This document shows, piece after piece, positions 33,884 through 42,751 of a stretch of DNA of 64,000 nucleotides. The stretch comes from Mycobacterium lepromatosis (GTDB lineage: Bacteria > Actinomycetota > Actinomycetes > Mycobacteriales > Mycobacteriaceae). The position numbers and the translations under genes were made by a program. The number at the start of each line of letters is the position of its first letter. Positions within the stretch are counted from its first letter, which is position 1. The notes below the pieces were generated by a model. The model was not told the origin of the DNA, searched no databases, and was given only the letters and a program-made list of their open reading frames with translations. The DNA is taken from positions 372,001-436,000 of the forward strand of contig NZ_CP083405.1 of assembly GCF_000975265.2 (NCBI RefSeq). Reading direction: 5' to 3'.

Positions 33884-34117
33884 CGAGGATGAGCGGGCGT
33901 AAGTCTGCGAAGACGAGGTAAAACCGATTGAGTGGGGGTCCTCTAAGCATGACTGGGGTTATGCTAGGCATGGAGTTGGTGCGATATTTTGTTGGTTTTT
34001 CGCTGCGATTTATGCCCGAAGGGCTGAGATGAGTTTGACAGCTTAGGCCTCGCTCAGCGAACGTGGGTGGGGCCTCTTGCGGTAGAACGGACAATACGGA
34101 CTCTGGAGAGACAACAG

Positions 34118-34981
34118 TTGAGTGATGAAGCGATCCAGCGAGTAGGGGTTGTCGGGGCGGGGCAGATGGGGTCAGGCATCGCTGAGGTTGCCGTTCGTGC
34201 CGGTGTGAGCGTTACGGTGTTCGAGACCACTGACGCTTTGATCACCGCGGGGCGCAACCGCATTGTAAAGTCCTTGGAGCGTGGCGTTAACACGGGCAAG
34301 GTGACAGAGTACGAGCGCGACCGCGCTCTCGGCCATCTGGCCTTCACCACAGACCTGAGTGACTTGGTCGACCGGCAATTGGTGATTGAGGCCATTGTTG
34401 AGGACGAGGCCGTCAAGACGGAGGTCTTCGCCGAACTCGACCGAATCATTACCGATCCCGATGCGGTGCTCGCGTCAAACACCTCCAGCATCCCGATCAT
34501 GAAAATCGCTGCGGCCACCAAGAACCCACAACGAGTCCTGGGTCTGCACTTCTTCAACCCGGTCCCTGTGCTATCCTTAGTCGAATTGGTCAGCACGTTG
34601 GTCACCGATGAAGCCACTGCCACTCGCACCGAAGAGTTTGCTAGCGGAGTGCTTGGCAAGCAAGTGGTGCGCTGCTCGGACCGGTCTGGTTTTGTGGTCA
34701 ATGCGCTGTTGTTGCCGTATTTGCTGTCGGCGATCCGGATGGTCGAGGCTGGCTTTGCCGCCATCGAAGATGTCGACAAGGCTGTTGTTGCTGGGCTGTC
34801 GCACCCGATGGGCCCGTTGCGGCTCTCCGATCTCGTTGGCTTGGACACCCTAAAACTAATCGCGGACAAGATGTTCGAAGAATTTAAAGAACCGCACTAC
34901 GGTCCGCCGCCGCTGTTGCTACGTATGGTCGAGGCGGGCCTGTTAGGTAAAAAGTCGGGTCGGGGTTTTTATACGTACTGA
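34118..34981 (+). CDS. fadB2: 3-hydroxybutyryl-CoA dehydrogenase
   Basis: NAD(P)-dependent oxidoreductase interconverting 3-hydroxyacyl-CoA and acetoacetyl-CoA. The TTG at 34118 is chosen because GGAGAG lies 8 nt upstream and the product then matches the 286-residue M. tuberculosis protein; an in-frame ATG at 34067 would add 17 atypical residues. The Rossmann motif VGAGQMGSG lies near the start, the catalytic region LASNTSS then LGLHFFNPVPVL mid-protein, and the C-terminal domain ends KKSGRGFYTY. Flanked by dead icl1 and dead umaA. Confidence 0.93.
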   Translation: MSDEAIQRVGVVGAGQMGSGIAEVAVRAGVSVTVFETTDALITAGRNRIVKSLERGVNTGKVTEYERDRALGHLAFTTDLSDLVDRQLVIEAIVEDEAVKTEVFAELDRIITDPDAVLASNTSSIPIMKIAAATKNPQRVLGLHFFNPVPVLSLVELVSTLVTDEATATRTEEFASGVLGKQVVRCSDRSGFVVNALLLPYLLSAIRMVEAGFAAIEDVDKAVVAGLSHPMGPLRLSDLVGLDTLKLIADKMFEEFKEPHYGPPPLLLRMVEAGLLGKKSGRGFYTY

Positions 34982-35133
34982 AGTAGCATGGGGTCCACCC
35001 GCGCGGTTCTTGCCGAGTTCGTGAGCGCCGAAAGATGTCGAGATTAATCGCAAGTGTACGCCGAGTGGTATGACAGTTGTTGCAAAAAAGACACTACTAC
35101 ACCAGTTTAACAAATGAGAAGTTTTTGCTGAAC

Positions 35134-36023
35134 ATGACCGAGTTAACACTCTTTTACGAAGAGCCCTAAATCTATTTATGGTGTTTCGGATGAGTTTTTC
35201 TCATTATTTTTAGATTTAATGATGGGATTATACGTGCGCGTACTTCGAGCGTGACGACATGACGCTCGAGGAGGCGCAGCTCGCCAAGGTCGATCTAGCG
35301 TTGGGAAAGCTCAAGCTTGAGCCCGGGATGACGTTACTGGACATCGGCTGCGGTTGGGGCGCCACCATGAGACGCGCGATTGAAATATACGACGTCAACG
35401 TTGTGGGCTTGACGCTGTCCGAGAATCAAGCCGCCCACGTTCAGAAGACATTCGATGAAGTAGACACCCCCCGAACCCGGCGGGTATTGCTGGAGGGCTG
35501 GGAGAAGTTCCACGAGCCCGTCGACCGCATTGTCTCGATCGGTGCATTCGAGCACTTCGGCCGCCAACGCTATGCCCGTTTCTTCAAGATGGCCCACGAA
35601 GTCTTGCCGGCCGATGGCGTGATGTTGCTGCACACCATCGTCCGTCCCACCTTTAAAGATGCCAGAGCGCGAGGCATAACGTTGACCCACGAAATTGTTC
35701 ACTTCACCCAATTCATCTTGGCTGAGATCTTCCCTGGTGGTTGGCTGCCAACAGTCCCGACGGTAGACGAACACGCCACTGCGGCCGGTTTCAAGTTCAC
35801 ACGGGTCCAGTCGCTGCAGCTGCACTACGCCAAAACCTTGGACTTGTGGGCTGCCACACTTGAGGCCAACAAGGACAAGGCGATTGCCATCCAGTCTGAA
35901 GAGGTCTACGACCGCTATATGAAGTACCTAACTGGGTGCTGTTACTTCTTCCGCAAAATCATCGGCAACGTGGCGAAGTCCATCACTGAGGCAGTAATCT
36001 CGCGACAAGCTAGCAAGCGATAG
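35134..36023 (+). pseudogene. umaA: umaA mycolate methyltransferase pseudogene, body overwritten by pcaA sequence
   Basis: The start MTELTLFYEEP is followed by TAA, then after a frame change GVSDEFFSLFLD, the UmaA N terminus. From 35235 the sequence is identical to pcaA in inverted orientation for 705 bp and so is open, including LLDIGCGWGATMRRA and EIFPGGW. The last 27 codons diverge (YFFRKIIGNVAKSITEAV). An open frame from 35259 starts at an internal Met, lacks the first 40 or so residues of the family, and has no ribosome binding site. Position between fadB2 and convergent pcaA matches Rv0469. Confidence 0.88.
35235..35939 (+). repeat. 705-bp perfect inverted repeat, umaA copy
   Basis: Reverse complement of 36191-36895. 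Ends placed by base comparison: divergence occurs upstream of TGCGCGTACTTCG and downstream of ACTGGGTGC. All frames translate identically across both copies. A 251-bp spacer separates the two. Confidence 0.95.
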
Positions 36024-36109
36024 GGCTGACGCCAGACCCACGCGCGGATCTGGGGTTTATATTTATGGGGTTAAATCCGTGGCGGTTTGTTGACGGTTAA
36101 GCGGGTGAC

Positions 36110-36997
36110 TCAATGTCGTCTTGCGGCTGCTGGTTGCTTTTCCAATGTGAACTGGTCAACATCGGTGTACCCATCGCGGAACAGCTTAGCGCACCCAGTT
36201 AGGTACTTCATATAGCGGTCGTAGACCTCTTCAGACTGGATGGCAATCGCCTTGTCCTTGTTGGCCTCAAGTGTGGCAGCCCACAAGTCCAAGGTTTTGG
36301 CGTAGTGCAGCTGCAGCGACTGGACCCGTGTGAACTTGAAACCGGCCGCAGTGGCGTGTTCGTCTACCGTCGGGACTGTTGGCAGCCAACCACCAGGGAA
36401 GATCTCAGCCAAGATGAATTGGGTGAAGTGAACAATTTCGTGGGTCAACGTTATGCCTCGCGCTCTGGCATCTTTAAAGGTGGGACGGACGATGGTGTGC
36501 AGCAACATCACGCCATCGGCCGGCAAGACTTCGTGGGCCATCTTGAAGAAACGGGCATAGCGTTGGCGGCCGAAGTGCTCGAATGCACCGATCGAGACAA
36601 TGCGGTCGACGGGCTCGTGGAACTTCTCCCAGCCCTCCAGCAATACCCGCCGGGTTCGGGGGGTGTCTACTTCATCGAATGTCTTCTGAACGTGGGCGGC
36701 TTGATTCTCGGACAGCGTCAAGCCCACAACGTTGACGTCGTATATTTCAATCGCGCGTCTCATGGTGGCGCCCCAACCGCAGCCGATGTCCAGTAACGTC
36801 ATCCCGGGCTCAAGCTTGAGCTTTCCCAACGCTAGATCGACCTTGGCGAGCTGCGCCTCCTCGAGCGTCATGTCGTCACGCTCGAAGTACGCGCAGCTGT
36901 AGGTCTGGGTGGGGTCAAGGAACAGTCGGAAGAAGTCGTCAGATAGGTCGTAGTGGGCTTGTACGTTTCTAAAATGCGGCGTTAGCTGCACGGACAT
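36110..36997 (-). CDS. pcaA: mycolic acid cyclopropane synthase PcaA
   Basis: SAM-dependent methyltransferase making the proximal cis-cyclopropane ring of alpha-mycolates. The start at 36997 (MSVQLTPHF) matches the M. tuberculosis protein and has AAAGG upstream; an ATG at 37054 would add 19 atypical residues. SAM-binding LLDIGCGWG, the GLTLSENQAAHVQ region and the mycolate-synthase EIFPGGWLP block are present. The end GYTDVDQFTLEK is extended by eight residues (QPAAARRH) compared with M. tuberculosis. 295 residues, intact. Convergent with the umaA remnant, with which it shares 705 identical bases. Confidence 0.94.
   Translation of the reverse strand: MSVQLTPHFRNVQAHYDLSDDFFRLFLDPTQTYSCAYFERDDMTLEEAQLAKVDLALGKLKLEPGMTLLDIGCGWGATMRRAIEIYDVNVVGLTLSENQAAHVQKTFDEVDTPRTRRVLLEGWEKFHEPVDRIVSIGAFEHFGRQRYARFFKMAHEVLPADGVMLLHTIVRPTFKDARARGITLTHEIVHFTQFILAEIFPGGWLPTVPTVDEHATAAGFKFTRVQSLQLHYAKTLDLWAATLEANKDKAIAIQSEEVYDRYMKYLTGCAKLFRDGYTDVDQFTLEKQPAAARRH
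36191..36895 (-). repeat. 705-bp perfect inverted repeat, pcaA copy
   Basis: Partner of 35235-35939. It is the natural middle of pcaA, in agreement with M. tuberculosis PcaA, and is therefore the likely donor. Confidence 0.95.
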
Positions 36998-37074
36998 ACG
37001 GTAATTGAGCCTTTCTGTGTCCCGGAGGCGTTTATGGCGCGGCAAAAGACACACTCTGGCTTGGGCCCCCGATG

Positions 37075-37960
37075 CATCCTCTGCATGTTAACCGTTCAAA
37101 TGGCTCAAGTCGTCTACGCTGCGTTCGACATAGCATCACAACAGTCGATGCGATTCACAATGCGTGCAGGACGGTGCCGATCGTGAGGTCCACGACGAGC
37201 GGTCCCCTGGCTGGACGCACGTGCACCTACGCCAACCCGGCGTACTACACCGGCCCCGCCGGAAACTCCGGAGGCGGCTGGTTGGGTTTCGGCCGACGGA
37301 AGAAATACGGTCATGCCATTCACCAGACGAGGCGGCGCCATCAACAAGAACCAATGCGGACCACGGCCTGGCTCCTACCGCGACAGCGACTGTGATCAGT
37401 ACGTAGAACCCGACCATCTTGGCCAGCGTCATCACGCTAGCGCGAGCCTCGCCAAGAAGGACCGGGAACGTCGCGATGCCGAGCGGTCGGTCGTAGGGGG
37501 ATCTTGTCGATATGCTTACTCATCAGAACCGTCGTGCTCAACAAACCATTAGGTAGGAAACCGAGGCCAGTGCGACGTCTCAACTGCCTGCGTCCACCGC
37601 TAAGCCAAGTAGTACGTTCCGCACACCATTAGCGGGGACCATACAACGAAAATGTCGGGTTCACCGAGGCCATGTCTCTTTAACCGCAGCGTCGATGCTT
37701 TGTAAGCGACACTGAGTAAGAGCGACGCCGCTGAATACGAGGACTGCTGCGGGTCCACGTCAGCGTGAGCAGGATTGCCAGTTAGATAAAATTCATCAAT
37801 AGATGTACAATCGCTAGCCGCAGTATGCTGCGGCTGAGCATCTCCAACAGCACTGGGTGAGGAGCGTAGCGGGCACGCAGGCAAAGGCATTGTCGGTGCT
37901 GACGTGAGGGTCATACAGGTTGTTGGCTATATGTAAGCCCGTGACATTCACCACGGCCAG
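37075..37960 (-). pseudogene. UbiA-family prenyltransferase pseudogene
   Basis: The minus strand reads in pieces LRLKRHGLGEPDIFVVWSPL followed by MVCGTYYLA, then a frame-shifted YDRPLGIATFPVLLGEARAS, then MTLAKMVGFYVLITVAVAVG, the C-terminal half of UbiA/MenA-like membrane prenyltransferases. A last piece VHVRPARGPLVVDLTIG may be the end. The first Asp-rich motif is not readable. I do not recall a UbiA gene next to pcaA in M. tuberculosis; other mycobacteria may have one. Confidence 0.65.
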
Positions 37961-38066
37961 GATCAGTCAACTTCAATATAGTGCGAAGTGCTTATGCCCA
38001 CAACTTCAGCCGCGAACCAACGCTCACCTCGGACATTCCTCAAGCCTAAATCCGCAACGGAACCGC

Positions 38067-38768
38067 TTAGGGTGTTCGTGGTGGGACGATCGGTGATGGA
38101 TGTGGCTGTTCACGGAACTTTTCCAGCGATCCGCCGACCTCGACGATCCCGCACAGTGCGTTCCAACTGAGCATGGTTAGGTAGTCGATCAGCTCGTCGG
38201 CGCTCATCCGTGGGTCCGACATCCACGAGTGGGTGGCAAGCTGCACGCCGCCAACTATCAAGTAAGCCCAGGGTTCCACGCCGCCGGTGTCCATGCCAGC
38301 CTCTTGCATGCGGCGACGCATCATGACTGCGAGCATGCGCGCAATGATCCGCTCGGAGTCGGCGATCACTTTACTTTTGCTGGCCGAGCTGTTCGCCATC
38401 ACAAACTGATACGGTTCGGGTTCAGCCGCCACGGTTTTGACATACACCCGGATGATTTCACGAGTCAGATCAAAGCCATCCAGATTCGTTGACAGCGCGG
38501 CGGCCATGTTGGGAATCAACGTGGTTTGCGCGAAGCGCATCATCACCGCTGTAGTCAGGTCGTTTTTGTCTATAAAATAGCGGTAAAGCACGGTCTTGGA
38601 GACCCCGATCTTCCCTGCGATTTCATCCATGCTCAGGAAGCGACCCTGCCGGCGAATCGCATCGATAGTGCCGTCAACCAGCTCGTTGCGGCGCTCTACC
38701 TTGTGTTGGTGCCACCGCCGCTTGCGGCCATCCGTCTTGGCGGCCACAGTCGGGATATGCTCTGCCAC
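38067..38768 (-). CDS. TetR-family regulator (Rv0472c)
   Basis: One of few regulators left intact here. The GTG at 38768 (encoding MAEHIP) has AGAGG 5 nt upstream and gives 233 residues, close to the 234 of M. tuberculosis; a GTG at 38798 is less likely. The helix-turn-helix is MDEIAGKIGVSKTVLYRYF. The ligand domain includes FDLTREIIRVYVKTVAAEPE and IVGGVQLATHSWMSDPRMS. The effector is unknown. It lies divergent from the DUF445 remnant and upstream of the UbiA remnant. Confidence 0.88.
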   Translation of the reverse strand: MAEHIPTVAAKTDGRKRRWHQHKVERRNELVDGTIDAIRRQGRFLSMDEIAGKIGVSKTVLYRYFIDKNDLTTAVMMRFAQTTLIPNMAAALSTNLDGFDLTREIIRVYVKTVAAEPEPYQFVMANSSASKSKVIADSERIIARMLAVMMRRRMQEAGMDTGGVEPWAYLIVGGVQLATHSWMSDPRMSADELIDYLTMLSWNALCGIVEVGGSLEKFREQPHPSPIVPPRTP

Positions 38769-38884
38769 TGTCCTCTGGTTCCCATTCACTAGACGCACTC
38801 GATATTATGGCCCGCCGTTGGCGTGGGCTCTATGCGCACAAGGGCTCGGAGAACAGTGTGGTTACAGTAACCTGGCTCCGACTA

Positions 38885-39897
38885 TAGCGGGTGGTGTGTG
38901 GCGGCATACAGGACCTTGTCAACCTTGATGACACAGATCTTCTTGTCGCTGCAGTTCGTAGAGACCAAGCTGAGCGACGCGCAGGTACAGGGCCGACTTG
39001 GTAGGTGGCTGTCGGAAACATCGCATGCCCGGTGCGTGGTGACCAAGGCGGCGACGGTGCTGCGTATGCTGGCGGAGTTACTGCATGACAAGGACATTCA
39101 ACAGGTGCTCGATTGGATGATCGTACGCTGCATCGCTGAACCGCAATGAGGTCAGTGGTGGGGCCGGGTACTGGTGTCCCTGTTCCCCGAGAACCGGTAG
39201 AGGCCCTGATCCAGATGTTGTTCGAACAGATGTTTCATTGGTTGCTGGACGCCGGCGAGATCATCCAGCGGGTGGTCGAGCGTGACTCACCGAGTAGGTC
39301 GCTGCGCTTCATCGATCATCTTGTCGGTTACCTCATCGTGTTGTGACGACCACATCAATTGTGGATTGGTGGACTTCACCGATAAGTTGCGTAGCAACCC
39401 CCGACCACGGATCGCGTCGTCTGGTGATTCGATTTCTGCTCGAATTCGCCGACGATCTGCAGCATCAACCTGCCATTATTGCGCGCGCCTGTGCGGTCCA
39501 GGAACAGTTGATGGCGCGCGATGAGATCGGCAACCGCGTGGCAGACGTTGAGGAGCTGGTGCCTGGGGTCCAGAAGGGTTGGCCGACCCGTCTGGCGCGT
39601 TGTGCGCTCGCATCGCTGGCACCGTGGTTCGGATCGAGGAATCACTGTGTGATGCTGCCTACCTGCGAGGCAAAGTCGACAACTGGATGGTGCGGGCAAC
39701 CCAGCATCTGGCTTTGCAATATGGCGTAGAGATCATCGCGATCATCACCGAGACGATCGAGTGCTGATACGCCGAAGAAACCAGCCGACGCATCGAATTG
39801 CACACGGTCGTGAACTGCAGTTTATTCGGATCAATGTCACCGTGGTGAGGGCGCTGGCCGGACTAGCGATCTACACCGTTGCGCAAATGTTGTTCTG
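38885..39897 (+). pseudogene. DUF445 membrane protein pseudogene (Rv0473)
   Basis: Read in successive frames: LGRWLSETSHARCVVTKAAT, then VLRMLAELLHDKDIQQVLDW with RCIAEPQ, DAGEIIQRVVERDSPSRSL, VDFTDKLR, FLLEFADDLQHQPAI, LMARDEIGNRVADV, and the end IRINVTVVRALAGLAIYTVA-like near 39820-39890. These are the coiled-coil middle and C-terminal membrane helix of DUF445. The N-terminal membrane part is missing. Confidence 0.78.
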
Positions 39898-39963
39898 AAT
39901 AATGGATTTGTTATGCATGCTAGTATCATTAGGTATCGACTATCGGGCGCAAGGAGGTGCGTC

Positions 39964-40262
39964 GGTGGTGTCAGACGAAAAGCTTTCTGCCAAGGTGTCC
40001 ACCTCTGCCTCTGATATCGGTAGTTTTATCAAAACGCAGCGTGAGACGGCGTAAATCTCGGTGCGGAAACTTGATGAACAGTCCGGCGTCAGTAATCCGT
40101 AATTGAGCCCGGTGGAGCGCGGATTGCGCAAGCCGTTAGCCGACTTCTTGAGCCCAATGAGACCAGTCAAATGTGTAACGCCATCATCACCGATACGGCG
40201 ATCACCGAGCGGCAGAAGCAGGTTTTGCTCGACCTTTATGCCTCTACCTAAATCAAAAGGAA
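39964..40262 (+). pseudogene. XRE-family HTH regulator pseudogene (Rv0474)
   Basis: GTG-initiated frame VSDEKLSAKVSTSASDIGSF with IKTQRETA then TAA, followed by SVRKLDEQSGVSNP and another TAA, then LSPVERGLRKPLADFLS, the helix-turn-helix of a Cro/CI-type regulator. A frameshift separates the last part (near QVLLDLYAS). Two premature stops. It lies directly before hbhA, as in M. tuberculosis. Confidence 0.85.
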
Positions 40263-40549
40263 TCCATCCTTGAGGCGTGTCCCACCGAGACCCAATAACT
40301 ACTACGAGTGACCAGCCTGGTTGGTTCGCAATCTGCTGAGGCTGGTGGGAATAGCCCACTAGCTGCCGGTTTACCCGAGAAAGGGCGACCCTGTTTAGGT
40401 CATGGTGGGTCCAGCCCGATTACTTGGTCAACAGAATGTCAATCCGCGAGTCTTGACTACTCCTCCCAGCGGAGCCGACGCTTGGCCTAACTTCCCGGAC
40501 TAGACATGACTGACGCCTATAACGACAAAAATCTATGAAAGGAATCACC

Positions 40550-41116
40550 ATGGCTGAAAACCCGAACGTCGACGACCTGCGTGCGCCATTGTTGGCAGCG
40601 CTGGGCGCGACAGACTTGGCCTTGGCCACCGTTAACGAGTTGATCGGCAACATGCGTGAACGTGCCGAAGAAACTCGCATCGACATCCGGAGCCGCGTTG
40701 AGGAAAGCCGCGCTCGTGTGGCCAAACTGCAGGAGGATCTGCCCGAACACCTTAGCGAGCTGCGTGAGAAGTTCACCGCCGACGAGTTGCGCAAGGCCGC
40801 TGAGGGCTATTTAGAGGCCGCTACCAGCCGGTACAACGAGCTAGTCGAGCGTGGCGCGGCCGCCCTGGAGCGGTTACGCAGCCAGCCGGTCTTCGAGGAC
40901 GCGTCGACACGTGCCGAGGGTTATGTGGACCAGGCTGTCGAGTTGACCCAGGAGGCGCTGGGTACTGTCGCATCGCAGACCCGCGCGGTTGGTGGACGCG
41001 CAGCCCAGCTGGTCGGCATCGAGCTACCCGGGAAGGCGGCGGCGCCTGCGAAGAAGGCTCCCGACAAGAAGGCGCCTGCGAAGAAGGCTCCGGCTAAGAA
41101 GGTCACACAGAAGTAG
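40550..41116 (+). CDS. hbhA: heparin-binding haemagglutinin HbhA
   Basis: Surface adhesin that binds sulfated glycosaminoglycans on host cells and also lipid inclusions. The ATG at 40550 has AAAGGA 7 nt upstream, giving 188 residues; an in-frame ATG at 40535 overlaps that site and is rejected. The protein has a short N-terminal helix, a long alpha-helical coiled coil (about 25-150) with [20 protein letters not shown] and [20 protein letters not shown], and a Lys/Ala/Pro C terminus with PAKKAP-type repeats ending KKVTQK, the heparin-binding part. The C-terminal repeat region is shorter than in M. tuberculosis. The upstream regulator Rv0474 is dead. Confidence 0.95.
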   Translation: MAENPNVDDLRAPLLAALGATDLALATVNELIGNMRERAEETRIDIRSRVEESRARVAKLQEDLPEHLSELREKFTADELRKAAEGYLEAATSRYNELVERGAAALERLRSQPVFEDASTRAEGYVDQAVELTQEALGTVASQTRAVGGRAAQLVGIELPGKAAAPAKKAPDKKAPAKKAPAKKVTQK

Positions 41117-41234
41117 GTTCAGGTTCTGAGTTACCCTGGTGGGGTGGTGCGGACCCGTAACGTATTTGACTCCGAGTTGCCTTGGCGGCGACTTGGAGTC
41201 GACGTTTGGTGCGGTACCCGCATACGCTTAAAGG

Positions 41235-41522
41235 ATGAGCCACCTCGTGGGTACTGTCATGTTGGTCTTGCAGCTCGCCGTTCTGATGACGACGGTGTAC
41301 GCGTTTGTGCATGCAGCGCTGCAACGACCCGACGCCTATACCGCCGCTGACAAGCTGACAAAACCGCTGTGGTTAGTGATCCTCGGTGCAGCTGTGGCGC
41401 TGACCTCTATCCTAGGCTTCGTTTTCGGTGTGTTTGGCATAGCGATAGCTTCCTGTGCCTCTGGGGTCTATCTGGTTGACGTACGGCCCAAGCTGCTCGA
41501 TATCCAGGGCAAGTCGCGCTAA
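41235..41522 (+). CDS. DUF2516 membrane protein (Rv0476)
   Basis: 95 residues from the first ATG (AAAGG directly precedes it) or 87 from the ATG at 41259, which matches the M. tuberculosis length. Two to three membrane helices with [20 protein letters not shown] and [16 protein letters not shown] between them, ending [17 protein letters not shown]. It is conserved between hbhA and Rv0477 in mycobacteria. Function unknown. Confidence 0.85.
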   Translation: MSHLVGTVMLVLQLAVLMTTVYAFVHAALQRPDAYTAADKLTKPLWLVILGAAVALTSILGFVFGVFGIAIASCASGVYLVDVRPKLLDIQGKSR

Positions 41523-41526
41523 CCCC

Positions 41527-42005
41527 ATGACTGTTATCTCGGCCGCGTAGACGACGGTACTTTATTGGTGTATTGGGCTCGCTAGTAGCGTACAGTCCCC
41601 GTTGTGGTCGATCCGAGCACTGGCATGTCTAGCCTCTTGAGGCTGTCGTATGTCCCTCCTTTTGTTGACCACACCGAATGGACACGTTGGAGAAGCCTTA
41701 TCAGCTTGTGCTTCGACCCGAAACTTTCTGGGCGTGCCTCTGCGATGCAGCTCGGTGTAGCTGCCGCCGACGAAACGTGGAGCGGGGTCCTCACGCTGTC
41801 TCCGGACGCCGAGGACGCCGACACCGCGGGCATGCGCGCACAGTTCATCTGTCGCGGACAGTTCGTCGAATTCGTGCAGCCCAGCAAGATAAGCTCGAAT
41901 CTCGAGCCATGGCGTCCCGCCATCGATGACTTCGAGATGTTCGTTGCCGGCTGCAATCCCGGTATATCCGAAGGAACACAGCAAGCCGACGAGGGACCGC
42001 GGTAG
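41527..42005 (+). pseudogene. secreted DUF2599-type protein with destroyed signal peptide (Rv0477)
   Basis: The ATG at 41527 gives MTVISAA and a TAG, where the signal peptide should be. The mature part stays open from 41604 (LVPPFVDHTEW-like start, [60 protein letters not shown]). These are the domain's Trp and Cys landmarks. Without the leader the protein cannot be exported, so it is probably dead but recently so. The frame ends at the base where deoC starts. Confidence 0.65.
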
Positions 42006-42691
42006 TGCCGGGCCAACCTACTCGGAAACAGCTGGCGGCGTTGGTTGACCATACCCTGCTCAAGCCCGAGGCGACCCATGCTGATGTGGCTGCTCTTGTT
42101 GCCGAAGCTGTTGAGCTGGGCGTCTACGCAGTTTGTGTCTCGCCGTCGATGGTGCCGGCTGCCGTTGAAGCCGGCGCGGGTGGTTTGCAGGTTGCTACGG
42201 TGGTGGGGTTTCCGTCGGGCAAGCACGTGTCCATGGTCAAGGCGCGAGAGGCAGCCCAGGCCGTAGCATCCGGTGCAACTGAGATCGACATGGTCATCGC
42301 CGTCGGTGCTGCTTTGGCTGGAGACCTCGATGCGGTGCGGTCCGATATCGAGGCGGTGCGCTCCGCTATAACCGGTGTAGTGCTCAAGGTGATTGTGGAG
42401 TCGGCGGTGCTGTTGGGCCAGGCAAACGAACGTACTCTTGCTGACGTGTGTCGTGTCGCGAAAGCCGCCGGTGCGGACTTCGTCAAGACCTCGACTGGTT
42501 TTCATCCCGCTGGGGGAGCGTCGGTGCGCGCCGTCGCGCTGATGACCGAGGCCGTCGGGGGCCGGCTAGGGGTCAAAGCCAGTGGTGGTATCCGTACCGC
42601 CGCTGACGCGATTGCACTGCTGGACGCTGGTGCCACAAGGTTGGGCCTGTCTTCCACTCGAGCAGTGTTGGATGGGCTCTGCCCACCCTAA
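42005..42691 (+). CDS. deoC: deoxyribose-phosphate aldolase
   Basis: Class I aldolase cleaving 2-deoxyribose-5-phosphate to glyceraldehyde-3-phosphate and acetaldehyde. 228 residues from GTG, sharing one base with the stop of the preceding frame. The Schiff-base lysine is K161 in [17 protein letters not shown] near the start, ATEIDMVI and LKVIVESA for the barrel, and [14 protein letters not shown] with the second active lysine are present. Complete TIM barrel. Confidence 0.96.
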   Translation: MPGQPTRKQLAALVDHTLLKPEATHADVAALVAEAVELGVYAVCVSPSMVPAAVEAGAGGLQVATVVGFPSGKHVSMVKAREAAQAVASGATEIDMVIAVGAALAGDLDAVRSDIEAVRSAITGVVLKVIVESAVLLGQANERTLADVCRVAKAAGADFVKTSTGFHPAGGASVRAVALMTEAVGGRLGVKASGGIRTAADAIALLDAGATRLGLSSTRAVLDGLCPP

Positions 42692-42751
42692 GTCGTTTTT
42701 CTTGTTTTTCCTGAGCAGGTCTGCCGATGACTGCTGGGCGTCATAACGCGC

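Noticed and set aside
34054..34869. 271-codon frame antisense to fadB2
   Set aside because: Ser/Thr-rich shadow of fadB2.
35259..36023. A functional second mycolate methyltransferase
   Set aside because: The open frame is due to identity with pcaA; the N terminus is broken by a stop and frameshifts, and there is no start signal.
36040..36065. Terminator between umaA remnant and pcaA
   Set aside because: The CCAGACCC/GGATCTGG pairing has a mismatch and only a weak T tract; not strong enough to call.
41582..42505. 307-codon minus-strand frame across Rv0477 and deoC
   Set aside because: Antisense shadow of two plus-strand genes with strong family matches; the product has no recognisable motif.
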